Source: Bradyrhizobium niftali (GTDB lineage: Bacteria; Pseudomonadota; Alphaproteobacteria; Rhizobiales; Xanthobacteraceae). From it: 64,000 bases of DNA. Shown one piece after another: positions 53,271-61,742 of this stretch. Position numbers and translations under genes: made by a program. The DNA lies in the NCBI RefSeq assembly GCF_004571025.1, contig NZ_SPQT01000001.1, positions 248,001-312,000 of the forward strand, in the 5' to 3' direction. Position 1 is the first letter of the stretch; each line of letters starts with the position of its first letter. The notes beneath the pieces were generated by a model. That model was not told the DNA's origin. It was given only the letters and a program-made list of their open reading frames with translations, and made no database searches.

Positions 53271-54833
53271 CTAGGACCTGCGGCGGATCTTGTAGAGAAC
53301 AAATCGTTCCGAGGTGTCCAGCTCGTCCAGCAGATCCGGCAGCGGGTTGGGCCCGGGCGGTCCAAGCACATAGAGGTAGTCGAAATCCTGGTGCCAGGTG
53401 CGGACGAACGGCGGAACGTCCGCCCGCGGCTGGCTTGTCGCAATCGCCGTCAGCAGGCTCGACGGCACCGGCCCTCCGTAGGGAATGGCAAGACGGCGCA
53501 CGGCCCCGCGTGGCCGCACCGGCTGCTTGCCCTCTTCCGTGAATAAATTGGGCACGAAGGCGTTGGCATAGTGCACGGCCAGCGTCGGCGCATAGAACAT
53601 TGGATAGGACGTGAGGTCGGCGAAGGGCGGGTCTCCGGGATCGCCCGTGCTGCCAACGAGGACGCGTGAGCCGCGATCGATCTTTTGGAACGACCTGATG
53701 ATGGCCGCATAGTTGGTGCGGTAAGGCAGCCACACCGCGAGGACGACGGCGAGATTGATCAGGATGATGCCACTGATCGCAGCGAGCGCAGCCATTCTCC
53801 AGGTACGGTTGGGCAGCGACAGCGTGCAGAAGGCCGGCAGGATCAGAGCCGCGGCGGGAATCACGCGGAGGTCGACAAACGAGGTTCCGAACAGCTTCGA
53901 TGGAATGACGAGGTACAAGAGCGCAAAGCCGATCGCGAGCCAGATTCCGGCCGGCTCGAGCTTGAGCACGCCGCGTCTTGCGGCGAAGAGCAACGAGATC
54001 ATCAGCGCCAGCCCGGTCATTGCCGATAGCGTCAAATTGTAGCCGTTCATGATGCGCAGCGGCCAGATCGGCTTGAATCCGAGGAACCAGCTCGTACCTT
54101 CGCTTCCGATCGAGCCTGCAGTCATATGCATGATCCCGAACAGGACGAGCGCCGGTATGGCCAGCGCGCCAAGCCGCCCGGCCGCGACCCGGTACGATAT
54201 TCCTTGGTGGGTGATGCGCCAGAGCTCGTAAAGGCCGAGCGTCGCGCCGTAGATGCCGAGGGAGAAGAAATGCGCCGCATACAGTGCAGCGACGAAGACC
54301 GTGTTGACGACGAAGCGCAGTGGCCATGGGCCGTCTGCCAGCATCAGATAGACGGCGATGCCCCAGAGGGCGAGGCCCAGTCCGAACTCGAAATTCACGA
54401 AGCCCCAGCTGAACGGCAGGCAGTAGAGGAAGGCGAGCGCCGCAAAGCCGGCGAGATGGACACGCCCCTTGCGGGCCCATTCGAGCAGAAGCGCGCCCCC
54501 TACGATCAACAATTGGCTCAGGAGCAGAAACAGCCGTGTGGCGTTCTCGACGCTCATCAGCCGCGCCATCTGCGGGACCACCAGGTCCATTCCAAGGTTG
54601 GGATAGAATGCCCAGGCCACCTCGTAATGCGGATTGGCGCTGGGAGTGCCGCTCTGGCTCAAAATATACATGCGGGCGAGGTGATTGGGATAATCGACCA
54701 TCGCGGGAATAGGGGTCAGCAGCACCGGAAGAAACGAGACGGCCGCCAGCATTGCAAGAACGGTGATCGTCACCGATCGGTCCGAGCCAAGACGAGCCCG
54801 GATCGTCAAGGTCGGCCTGTCGGAAGATGCCAT
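53271..54833 (-). CDS. Large polytopic membrane protein, GT-C-like
   Basis: A 520-residue membrane protein with about eleven helices starting at TVLAMLAAVSFLPVLLTP. Its early periplasmic loop contains a DYPNHLARMYIL motif with an acidic residue, as in GT-C enzymes. The C-terminal soluble part includes PFVRTWHQDFDYLYVLG. I cannot name a family with certainty; the setting beside a DPM-type GT2 supports a role in transferring sugars from a polyprenyl carrier. The ATG at 54831-54833 is favoured over an open frame extending 29 codons upstream. Confidence 0.78.
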   Translation of the reverse strand: MASSDRPTLTIRARLGSDRSVTITVLAMLAAVSFLPVLLTPIPAMVDYPNHLARMYILSQSGTPSANPHYEVAWAFYPNLGMDLVVPQMARLMSVENATRLFLLLSQLLIVGGALLLEWARKGRVHLAGFAALAFLYCLPFSWGFVNFEFGLGLALWGIAVYLMLADGPWPLRFVVNTVFVAALYAAHFFSLGIYGATLGLYELWRITHQGISYRVAAGRLGALAIPALVLFGIMHMTAGSIGSEGTSWFLGFKPIWPLRIMNGYNLTLSAMTGLALMISLLFAARRGVLKLEPAGIWLAIGFALLYLVIPSKLFGTSFVDLRVIPAAALILPAFCTLSLPNRTWRMAALAAISGIILINLAVVLAVWLPYRTNYAAIIRSFQKIDRGSRVLVGSTGDPGDPPFADLTSYPMFYAPTLAVHYANAFVPNLFTEEGKQPVRPRGAVRRLAIPYGGPVPSSLLTAIATSQPRADVPPFVRTWHQDFDYLYVLGPPGPNPLPDLLDELDTSERFVLYKIRRRS

Positions 54834-55289
54834 GTGATCGGCCCTGGAGTTCGAGCCTGCGCTCTGCAAAGGTGCAATTGCACGACGCAACGTGCATAGC
54901 GCGAACATCGTAAAGATCAAACGTCACGCGGAAGCCGGGCGCCGTTGCCGCATGCACAGCGCTAATGAAAAGGAAATTCCGCGATGTCAGCGTCGCCAGC
55001 AGCAGCTTGCCATTGGGACGGAGCTCGACGCGGCTGAGGCCGCGAAAGATCTCCGCGCGTTGCGCCTTCGATTGCCTGGAGATGACGACGACATTCCGCG
55101 GCCGGTATCGAGGCGAACGCGGCGGATCTCCAGTTGGGAGTGCGGGCCGGCAGGGAGGAAGCTCGGCCTCCATGCTGAGCCATCGCGGTCCAGGTGCTGT
55201 TGACCCAGATGATCTGCCACGCCGGCAGGCCTGCGCGCCGTCGCGGTCTCGCCGATGTCGGGAGGTTACCTCGGGCCGGGATATGCCGC
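54834..55289. other. Gap of 456 bp without a supported gene
   Basis: All frames were examined. Several open frames of 60-120 codons overlap each other on both strands, but none shows a family motif, a good ribosome site or clear coding bias. Part of it is probably the promoter region of the downstream membrane gene and the 3' flank of the Flp pilin gene. A decayed gene cannot be excluded. Confidence 0.4.
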
Positions 55290-55454
55290 CTACTTCGTGG
55301 CCGTTTCGATCGATTTGAACTTGTTGTTCAGGAGCGCGCTGCCCGTGTTGTTCACGACCGTGACGATCGCGAGCGCGATGCCGGCGGCAATCAGGCAATA
55401 CTCGATAGCGGTAGCTGCACTTTCATCGGCAAGAAAGGACCTGAGCAATGCCAT
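55290..55454 (-). CDS. Flp/Fap type IVb pilin
   Basis: A 54-residue pilin subunit. It begins MALLRSFLADESAATAIEYC and continues as one hydrophobic helix (LIAAGIALAIVTVV) before a short NN-rich tail ending ETATK. The ADESAATAIEY pattern is the Flp prepilin cleavage and helix start (a conserved glutamate-tyrosine five residues into the mature chain). A Cys replaces the usual Gly after EY. GGGAG lies upstream of the ATG. Such pilins are assembled by the Tad machinery into adhesive fibres, but no tad or cpa gene is near. Too short for simple gene calls. Confidence 0.85.
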   Translation of the reverse strand: MALLRSFLADESAATAIEYCLIAAGIALAIVTVVNNTGSALLNNKFKSIETATK

Positions 55455-56023
55455 CGTCAACTCCCGTTCATCCGTCCAACGTAGGCTGGCGCCGTTTTCG
55501 GAATGGTAAATTGATTCACTAACTTTTGCAGGGCGCGCGTTAAATTGCAGGCGGGGGCGGACCGCGACCTCAGGCCTTCTATGCTGGCATTTATTGACTT
55601 AAGGTTTCGTCACCCAATTCGGGTGGATTTGACGGCGTCGTCGCTTTCAGGACTCGATCGCGCGCCCAGGTGCGGCCTTGCCGGGGCGTCTCAGCACCGC
55701 TGCGAGGCGCCCGACCAGATTGCGCATGACGCGCGGCTGTGACCGCGCCGCGCTGTCTGCGCGGCGCTTGTCCTCGCTCGTGTCGTTCACGAGGCCGATG
55801 TAGTTCTTTCTGGCGTCCTGCTGCTGCACGGCGTGCAAACCCTGGTTCGATCGACGGCGCGACCTTGTGGCGCGCAACGGGAATCGACGGTTAATTTTGT
55901 CTACCGTAGGATTACTTGCTGCCTCGCTGGCGGGCGCTGAAAGCGATGGCGCCGCTTAACGGATTGTTGAGGCTATGTCTCATTAAGGCAAAGGCTGCAA
56001 GGCGACGCCGCGCCAGGGAGGGC
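55455..56023. other. Gap of 569 bp upstream of the Flp pilin gene
   Basis: The right-hand part is the 3' flank of a small conserved gene and the left-hand part should hold the pilin promoter. A perfect 9-bp stem hairpin (GCGCCGCGC / GCGCGGCGC, 55745-55767) is present. A minus-strand frame of 60-76 codons (55647-55829 or 55877) crosses it, starting at GTG or ATG; it has no known motif and I do not count it as a gene. No RNA gene was recognised. Confidence 0.45.
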
Positions 56024-56260
56024 TCACTTGCGACCGATGTCCGCGTTCAGCGCCCGCAACATCGCGATGCGGGCGAACATCATCCAGCCGCCGCCCGTCT
56101 CGGCCGCATGGATCAGGGTCTCGATCGCGGTCTGCCAGTGGCTCGCATGCTGCGCGTCCTCGGGCAGCTGCATGATGTGATCGGCCGCCTGTTGCAGCGT
56201 CCGCAGCTTGCGCCCGTCGCGCAACGAGATCGGATCGTCGAACGCCGTCGACCAGGGCAT
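56024..56260 (-). CDS. Small conserved hypothetical protein
   Basis: A 78-residue protein, MPWSTAFDDPISLRDGRKL at the start and WMMFARIAMLRALNADIGR at the end, with an amphipathic helical middle (QLPEDAQHASHWQTAIETLIHAAE). It resembles a short protein that occurs many times in Bradyrhizobium genomes; the function is unknown. It is cytosolic by composition. It lies on the same strand 58 bp downstream of ku but its own start is distinct. Confidence 0.75.
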   Translation of the reverse strand: MPWSTAFDDPISLRDGRKLRTLQQAADHIMQLPEDAQHASHWQTAIETLIHAAETGGGWMMFARIAMLRALNADIGRK

Positions 56261-56318
56261 GTCAGGCCAGCCGACCGGCGAGGGGAGACATCACGGCGCG
56301 ATCGTAGGGTGCGTGCAG

Positions 56319-57305
56319 CTAGCCGGCCTTCTTCGCCCGCGCCGGCGCGCGCACCGGCTTGTCGGCCTTCTTCGCAGCTTCCTTGGGGGCCGGCTTCGCC
56401 GCAGCCTCCTTGCCGCCCTTGCCTGATATCGGCAGCAGCATCTCGCGCTGGCCTTCGGCGCGCTTCTTCGGCTTCTTGCCCTTGACGGCCTCCTTGACGG
56501 TCTCCTTGGCGACCGGAGCTGCGTCCTTCTCGCTCGCGAGGCTCTTCTTCAGCGCGTCCATCAGGTTGATGACGTTGCCGCCCGTCTTCGGCGCCGCCTT
56601 GGCCGCGATCGGGGCGCCCGCGCGCTTCTTGTTGATGAGATCGATCAGCGCGGCCTCGTAATGGTCCTCGAACAGCTCGGGCTCGAACGCGCCGGACTTC
56701 TTCTCGACGATGTGCTTTGCAAGGTCGAGCATGTCCTTCGTCAGCTTCACGTCCTGGATGTCGTCGAAATATTCCTTCTCGCTGCGGACCTCGTAGGGGT
56801 AGCGCAGCAGCGTGCCCATCAGGCCGCTCTCGAGCGGCTCCAGCGCGATGATGTGCTCGCGGTTGGTCAGCACCACGCGGCCGATCGCGACCTTGTCCAT
56901 GCTGCGGATGGTCTCGCGGATCACCGCAAAGGCGTCGTGGCCGACCTTGCCGTCCGGCACGAGATAATAGGGGCGGATCAGGTAGCGGTTGTCGATGTCG
57001 GCCTTCGGCACGAACTCGTCGATCTCGATCGTGTGCGTCGAGTCGAGCGCGATCTCGTCGAGCTCGTCCTTGGTGACCTCGATATAGGTGTCGGTGTCGA
57101 CCTTGTAGCCCTTGACGATGTCCTCGGAGGTCACCTCGTCACCGGTCTCGGCGTCGACCTTGAGGTACTTGATCCGGTGGCCCGTCTTGCGGTTGATCTG
57201 GTTGAAGGAGACCTTCTCGGTATCCGAAGTGGCCGGATAGAGCGCGACCGGGCAGGTCACGAGCGACAAACGCAAAAAACCCTTCCAATTGGCGCGGGGG
57301 GCCAT
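56319..57305 (-). CDS. ku: Ku protein (non-homologous end joining)
   Basis: A 328-residue bacterial Ku homologue that binds double-strand DNA ends and recruits ligase D. The family core is intact: WKGFLRLSLVTCPVALYPAT at the start, GHRIKYLKVDAETGDEVTSE, DEFVPKADIDNRYLIRPYYLVP, and KLTKDMLDLAKHIVEKKSG. The C-terminal 75 residues are Lys/Ala/Pro-rich, as in rhizobial Ku proteins, and probably bind DNA or ligase. No ligD is in the window; rhizobia often carry several ku copies. It acts on the nucleoid. Confidence 0.97.
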   Translation of the reverse strand: MAPRANWKGFLRLSLVTCPVALYPATSDTEKVSFNQINRKTGHRIKYLKVDAETGDEVTSEDIVKGYKVDTDTYIEVTKDELDEIALDSTHTIEIDEFVPKADIDNRYLIRPYYLVPDGKVGHDAFAVIRETIRSMDKVAIGRVVLTNREHIIALEPLESGLMGTLLRYPYEVRSEKEYFDDIQDVKLTKDMLDLAKHIVEKKSGAFEPELFEDHYEAALIDLINKKRAGAPIAAKAAPKTGGNVINLMDALKKSLASEKDAAPVAKETVKEAVKGKKPKKRAEGQREMLLPISGKGGKEAAAKPAPKEAAKKADKPVRAPARAKKAG

Positions 57306-57546
57306 GGGCTACTCCAAACGCAACGGGGACCGACTTATGAAGATACCATCGGGGAACTCCGAATCATACACGGCTCGGCGCGGAATCTTGCAACTGCGTT
57401 AACCGGCCGCCCCGCATGCGGTTGCTGCCTGGGCCCAGGGCAAAAGCCGGAACATCGCATCGGATCGGGCGTTGGCTCAGGACACAGGGCCGTGAGGAGG
57501 TTGCGGTCATCGGAGGCGAGACGCAGGGGCAGAGATTGAGGGCATC

Positions 57547-57702
57547 ATGGCAACCACGCGAGACCAACATCAGATCGTCGAAACTGCAACCGAGGCGCGC
57601 CAGGGTGAGCCCGGGCCGTCGGTGGCCGCGCTGCTCGCCATCTCGACCGGGCTTGCGATCCTGATCCTCGCCGTCATCTGGTTCGTGTTCTTCCGGACCT
57701 GA
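57547..57702 (+). CDS. 51-residue single-pass membrane protein
   Basis: A short frame with ATG at 57547 and TGA at 57700-57702. The first 27 residues are polar (MATTRDQHQIVETATEARQG) and the rest is a single hydrophobic helix (VAALLAISTGLAILILAVIW) with a final FVFFRT. The codon third positions are GC-rich like real genes here. It could be a small membrane regulator or a subunit such as a cytochrome or transporter partner. A 45-bp inverted repeat lies 53 bp downstream and may act as its terminator. Not recognised as a family. Confidence 0.6.
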   Translation: MATTRDQHQIVETATEARQGEPGPSVAALLAISTGLAILILAVIWFVFFRT

Positions 57703-57755
57703 CGGCCGGATCCGAAGGTCCCGGGCCTTCCGACTCGCCGCGTAACGCGGCACAT

Positions 57756-57800
57756 TGCGCCCGCCATGCCGCCGGCTCGTCCGGCTGCCTGGCGGGCGCA
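57756..57800. repeat. Nested inverted repeat
   Basis: Outer arms TGCGCCCGCCA (57756-57766) and TGGCGGGCGCA (57790-57800) match perfectly over 11 bp, and an inner pair GCCGG/CCGGC forms a second stem with a CTCGT loop. It could be a terminator for the 51-residue gene or an attenuator before the response regulator. It has no U-run. Confidence 0.6.
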
Positions 57801-57859
57801 GTCGCGTCGGCGCGTGACAGGGCGTATATGACCAAAAAGTAACGCGGCCGGTTCCCCGC

Positions 57860-57890
57860 GTTCATATTCAGTTCACGCCGGAATTGTTCA
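57860..57890 (+). promoter_or_regulatory. PhoP/OmpR-type direct-repeat box
   Basis: GTTCA occurs at 57860-57864 and 57871-57875, exactly 11 bp start to start, and once more at 57886-57890. An 11-bp spaced tandem half-site is the classic target of OmpR/PhoP-family regulators. It lies 40-70 bp upstream of the response regulator gene, so self-control is plausible but not shown. Confidence 0.45.
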
Positions 57891-57931
57891 TCTGAGGCTG
57901 TCATTCATGCGGCCTATCTTTGGAGAGAAGC

Positions 57932-58606
57932 GTGCGCCTGCTTGTTGTTGAGGACGACCCCGATCTCAATCGCCAGCTCACCAAGGCGCTGACGGACGCC
58001 GGCTATGTCGTCGACCGCGCCTTCGACGGGGAGGAGGGGCACTATCTCGGCGACAACGAGCCGTACGATGCCGTCGTGCTCGACATCGGCCTGCCGAAGA
58101 AGGACGGCATCTCGGTGCTGGAGGCTTGGCGCCGCAATGGCCGCACCATGCCGGTCCTGATCCTGACCGCGCGCGACCGTTGGAGCGACAAGGTCCAGGG
58201 CTTCGATGCCGGCGCCGACGACTACGTCGCCAAGCCGTTCCACCTGGAGGAGGTGCTGGCGCGCATCCGCGCGCTGCTGCGCCGCTCCACCGGCCATGCC
58301 CAGAGCGAACTCAGCTGCGGTCCGGTCACGCTCGACACCAGGACCGGGCGGGTCAGCGTCTCCGGCAATCCCGTCAAGATGACCTCGCACGAATATCGGC
58401 TTCTGGCCTACCTGATGCACCATTCCGGGCGCGTCGTGTCCCGCACCGAGCTGGTCGAGCATCTCTACGACCAGGACTTCGACCGCGACTCCAACACTAT
58501 CGAGGTCTTCGTCGGCCGCATCCGCAAGAAGCTCGACGTCGACATCATCCAGACCGTCCGTGGCCTCGGCTATCTCCTGACCCCGCCGCCCGCTTCGGGC
58601 GCTTGA
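57932..58606 (+). CDS. OmpR-family response regulator (FeuP/PhoP-like)
   Basis: A 224-residue response regulator. The receiver domain has D8/D9, phospho-acceptor D51 in VVLDIGLP and the signature lysine in YVAKPF. The winged-helix output domain follows (LTRTGRVSVSG-like start, HEYRLLAYLMHH, RDSNTIEVFVGRIRKKL). The string DRAFDGEEGHYLGDNEPYDA is close to FeuP proteins of rhizobia and Brucella, which act with FeuQ to control cyclic glucan export and related envelope functions. The GTG at 57932 with GGAGAG upstream is the start. A sensor kinase follows. Confidence 0.93.
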   Translation: MRLLVVEDDPDLNRQLTKALTDAGYVVDRAFDGEEGHYLGDNEPYDAVVLDIGLPKKDGISVLEAWRRNGRTMPVLILTARDRWSDKVQGFDAGADDYVAKPFHLEEVLARIRALLRRSTGHAQSELSCGPVTLDTRTGRVSVSGNPVKMTSHEYRLLAYLMHHSGRVVSRTELVEHLYDQDFDRDSNTIEVFVGRIRKKLDVDIIQTVRGLGYLLTPPPASGA

Positions 58607-58700
58607 GGCCTTCTCGGACTTGACGGGAGGCCGAACAGGGGCCTTGGTCCGGTCATGACGTCCGCCGCCCTTCCATCCTGCGCCTCCCGGGATCGTTCCG

Positions 58701-60077
58701 ATGGCCGCTAGCTCGCTTGCGACCCGCCTGTTCCTGTCGGCGACGGCATGGCTCGTGGTGATCCTGGCCATCACCGGCGTGGTGCTGTCGTCGGTCTACA
58801 AGAACGCGACCGAGCGCGCCTTCGACCGCCGGCTCAATCTCTATCTCCGCACGCTGATCGCGGAGGTCGCGACCCCGGACGAGCCGCCGGACCGTCAGTT
58901 CCAGTCGCTCGGCGAGCCCCTGTTCGAGCTGCCGCTGTCCGGCTGGTATTGGCAGATCACGCGCACCGACACCGAAAAGCCGGAGGTGCGCTCCTCGCGC
59001 TCGCTCTGGGACAAGAAGCTGCCGAAGCTGGAGGAGCAGGGCGCCGAGCTCACCGCCGCCGGCATCCGGCTCGGCTATGTCGACGGTCCCGAGGGGCAGA
59101 ACCTGCGGATGGTGGAACGGCCGGTCGATCTCGGCGCCGACGGCAAATATCTGGTCAGCGTCGCCGGCGACGACACCGAGATTTTCGACGAGACGCGCAG
59201 CTTCGACTACTATCTCGGCGGCACCTTCACTGCGCTTGGCATCGTGCTGCTCCTGACCACGGTATTCCAGGTCCGCTTCGGCCTCGCGCCGCTCAAGCGC
59301 ATCTCGGAATCGATCGCCGACATCCGCTCCGGGCGGGCGGAGCGGCTCGAAGGCGAATTCCCGGTCGAGATCGCGCCGCTCGCGCGCGAGACCAACGCGC
59401 TGATCGACGCCAATCGCGAGATCGTCGAGCGCGCGCGCACCCATGTCGGCAATCTCGCCCATGCGATCAAGACGCCGCTTTCGGTCATCGTCAACGAGGC
59501 CGGCGTACACGCCGCCGATCCGTTCGCGGTCAAGGTGATGGAGCAGGCGGACGTGATGCGCGACCAGGTCGCCCATCACCTGGAGCGGGCGCGCATCGCC
59601 GCGCGCGTCTCGGTCGTCGCGACCGTGACCGAGGTGGCGCCCGCCATCGAGGCGCTGCGGCGGACGATGGAGAAGATCCACCGTGACCGCGGCATCATCG
59701 TCGAGGCCAAGGCCGATCCGTCGGCAAAATTCCGGGGCGAGCGGCAGGATCTGGAGGAGATGGTCGGCAATCTCGTCGACAATGCCTGCAAATGGGCCGC
59801 CTCCCGTGTCTTCATCGAGGTGCTGGTGGAAGCGCCACACCAGGCAGGCGCGGGCCCGCGCCTGCGGATCATCGTCGATGACGATGGCCGCGGCCTGTCG
59901 GAGGCGGAGCGCACCCAGGTCTCCCGGCGTGGCCAGCGGCTCGACGAGTCCAAGCCCGGCTCGGGGCTCGGGCTCTCCATCGTGGTCGACCTTGCCGCGC
60001 TCTATGGCGGCAACCTCTCCCTCGGCGGCGCGCCGATTGGCGGCTTGCGGGCCGAGTTGGTCCTCCCCGGAATATAA
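58701..60077 (+). CDS. Membrane sensor histidine kinase (FeuQ-like)
   Basis: A 458-residue sensor kinase. Two membrane helices (about residues 10-32 and 172-194) enclose a periplasmic sensing domain of about 140 residues; a HAMP-like segment follows (APLKRISESIADIRSG), then the H-box NLAHAIKTPLSVI with H254, and the ATP-binding domain (NLVDNACKWA, DDDGRGL, GSGLGLSIV). It is expected to phosphorylate the upstream response regulator; gene order and family agree. It begins 94 bp after that gene with GGGATC upstream. The stimulus is unknown, possibly cation or envelope stress. Confidence 0.93.
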   Translation: MAASSLATRLFLSATAWLVVILAITGVVLSSVYKNATERAFDRRLNLYLRTLIAEVATPDEPPDRQFQSLGEPLFELPLSGWYWQITRTDTEKPEVRSSRSLWDKKLPKLEEQGAELTAAGIRLGYVDGPEGQNLRMVERPVDLGADGKYLVSVAGDDTEIFDETRSFDYYLGGTFTALGIVLLLTTVFQVRFGLAPLKRISESIADIRSGRAERLEGEFPVEIAPLARETNALIDANREIVERARTHVGNLAHAIKTPLSVIVNEAGVHAADPFAVKVMEQADVMRDQVAHHLERARIAARVSVVATVTEVAPAIEALRRTMEKIHRDRGIIVEAKADPSAKFRGERQDLEEMVGNLVDNACKWAASRVFIEVLVEAPHQAGAGPRLRIIVDDDGRGLSEAERTQVSRRGQRLDESKPGSGLGLSIVVDLAALYGGNLSLGGAPIGGLRAELVLPGI

Positions 60078-60239
60078 TCCTTTGTTCCAACAGGATTTTT
60101 TGGCTCAGGAACCGCCGATCCGCAGGCAAATGGGAGGATTCGAGCCAACGTCCTCAACGGCTTCTTAAGGCGCAGTCTCCTATGATCGCGCCCCGGACGC
60201 ATCCCATGTCCGCCACTTTACCGTGCATTACCCGGGCGC

Positions 60240-61643
60240 ATGAGCCAGACATCGATCGAGCGGCTGAGGGAATATCTCGCGCAGCTCCCGCCGCAGTCGC
60301 AGGCGCTGCTGATGCGGGAGTTCGAGCGCGCGCTCGAGCGTGGCCAGGACACGGCCGTGGCGACCCTCGTGCTCGAGCAGCTGCGCAAGATCGTCCGCAA
60401 GACGGAAGCCGACGAAACCCCGCCACCGCGCACGGACGACCTGTCGCGCCTCCTGTTCCAGGTGCTGGAACCGTTCCTCGTCGAGGCGGGCGCTCCGATC
60501 CGGGTCGGACAGATCCGCCGCTCCTCGCTGCATCCGATCTGGCAATGGCTCGGCCGTGACGGCGCTCCGGACAAGGTGAACGAATTCGAGGCGACGCTGG
60601 CGCGCATGCCGGCTGCCGACAGCGCGGGGCAGGTCGAAGCGCTTGCCCAGAAGCTCCAGACGGTGGCGGCGGACGCCATCGTCCAGCTGACCGGACCGGG
60701 CGGCGGCGACAAGTCGCGTGCGCTGGCCCGCGTCGGCCCGCCCAACGTGATCGAGGACCTCTATTCGGTCGGGGCGGTGCTCCAGGTCCGGGACGCCATC
60801 GCCACCCTGAACGAGAAGCTGCCGCGCTTCCTGCGCGCCTTCGGCGACTCCCAGATCGCTTCGGTGTCGTCAGCGCTCAACATCCCCGTCCTCCAGACGC
60901 CGCAGATGCTGCCCTTCGCGCTGTCGATCGTCGTGCAACGCATGACCGCGCCGTGGCAGATCATCCGCCTCGCCATCAAGATTGCCGCATCGGACGACGA
61001 GATCCGCGTGGCGGCAACACCCTATGGCGTCGCGGTCACGATCGCACTGCACGATCTGTCCTGCGTAGCCGCGATCCTGCGCATGGACATCAAGCGCGGC
61101 CATTTCGACACCGTCGCCGACAATCTCAAGGCGCTGCACGACGGCGTGCGCGGCCTGCGCACAGAGCTCGACCTGCGCAACGATTCCGCCTGGGGCAAGC
61201 AGCTGACCTCGATCCGGGCCGATATCTCCAATGCGCTGCAATCCGAGATCGACAGCGTTCCCGGCCGCGTTCGCCGCATCCTGCGCCAACGCCCCGAGAA
61301 GGACATTCCGCCGGGCGCGCGGATCGACAGCACCGAGGTGGAGGAAACCGCGGCGCTGATCGATTTCGTCGCGACCTGCCGCAACTACGCCAGCGAGCTC
61401 GCGATCAACGAGGTGACACTGCGCACCTATTCCGACCTGCAGCAATATGTCGAGCGCTCGACCGAGCAGCTGGTGCAGTCGCTGCGCGCCGCCGATCACA
61501 AGGTCCGCGCCTATCGGCAGCAGCAGGTGCAGGCCGCGATTCGCTTCTGCCAGGTGCTGTTCGGCGATGACTACGCCTCGCTGATGAGCCGCGCCGCGGA
61601 GAACGCACTCACGGGCGAGCGCAAATCGTCGCGCGCAAGCTGA
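60240..61643 (+). CDS. Conserved hypothetical protein, 467 residues
   Basis: A large cytosolic protein without signal peptide or membrane helix, mostly alpha-helical. Recurrent features are heptad-like segments such as LPPQSQALLMREFERALERGQ at the N-terminus, a central SVVVQRMTAPWQIIRLAIKIA-like helical block and a C-terminal SDLQQYVERSTEQLVQSLR. I recognise no domain; it looks like a Bradyrhizobiaceae-specific conserved protein with a helical repeat or coiled-coil fold. It precedes the cytochrome c maturation operon, but a functional link is not supported. Confidence 0.8.
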   Translation: MSQTSIERLREYLAQLPPQSQALLMREFERALERGQDTAVATLVLEQLRKIVRKTEADETPPPRTDDLSRLLFQVLEPFLVEAGAPIRVGQIRRSSLHPIWQWLGRDGAPDKVNEFEATLARMPAADSAGQVEALAQKLQTVAADAIVQLTGPGGGDKSRALARVGPPNVIEDLYSVGAVLQVRDAIATLNEKLPRFLRAFGDSQIASVSSALNIPVLQTPQMLPFALSIVVQRMTAPWQIIRLAIKIAASDDEIRVAATPYGVAVTIALHDLSCVAAILRMDIKRGHFDTVADNLKALHDGVRGLRTELDLRNDSAWGKQLTSIRADISNALQSEIDSVPGRVRRILRQRPEKDIPPGARIDSTEVEETAALIDFVATCRNYASELAINEVTLRTYSDLQQYVERSTEQLVQSLRAADHKVRAYRQQQVQAAIRFCQVLFGDDYASLMSRAAENALTGERKSSRAS

Positions 61644-61742
61644 TCCAAGCGCATATTTTGTGGCCACAATTTGTAGTTGACGCTACCGGTGACGAGCCCT
61701 ACGGTCCCGATGCAAGTCCGGGGAATTTCTATTTGTGGGCGC

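Noticed and set aside
54892..55220. Overlapping 70-100 codon frames on both strands before the pilin gene
   Set aside because: None stands out by codon bias, start site or motif, and they conflict with one another.
53167..55398. A 743-codon minus-strand frame
   Set aside because: It is an out-of-frame shadow of the large membrane protein gene at 53271-54833, which has clear membrane helices in its own frame.
55647..55877. A 76-codon minus-strand frame
   Set aside because: Basic composition and no known motif. A weak possible GTG start exists at 55829, but the support is too thin to call a gene.
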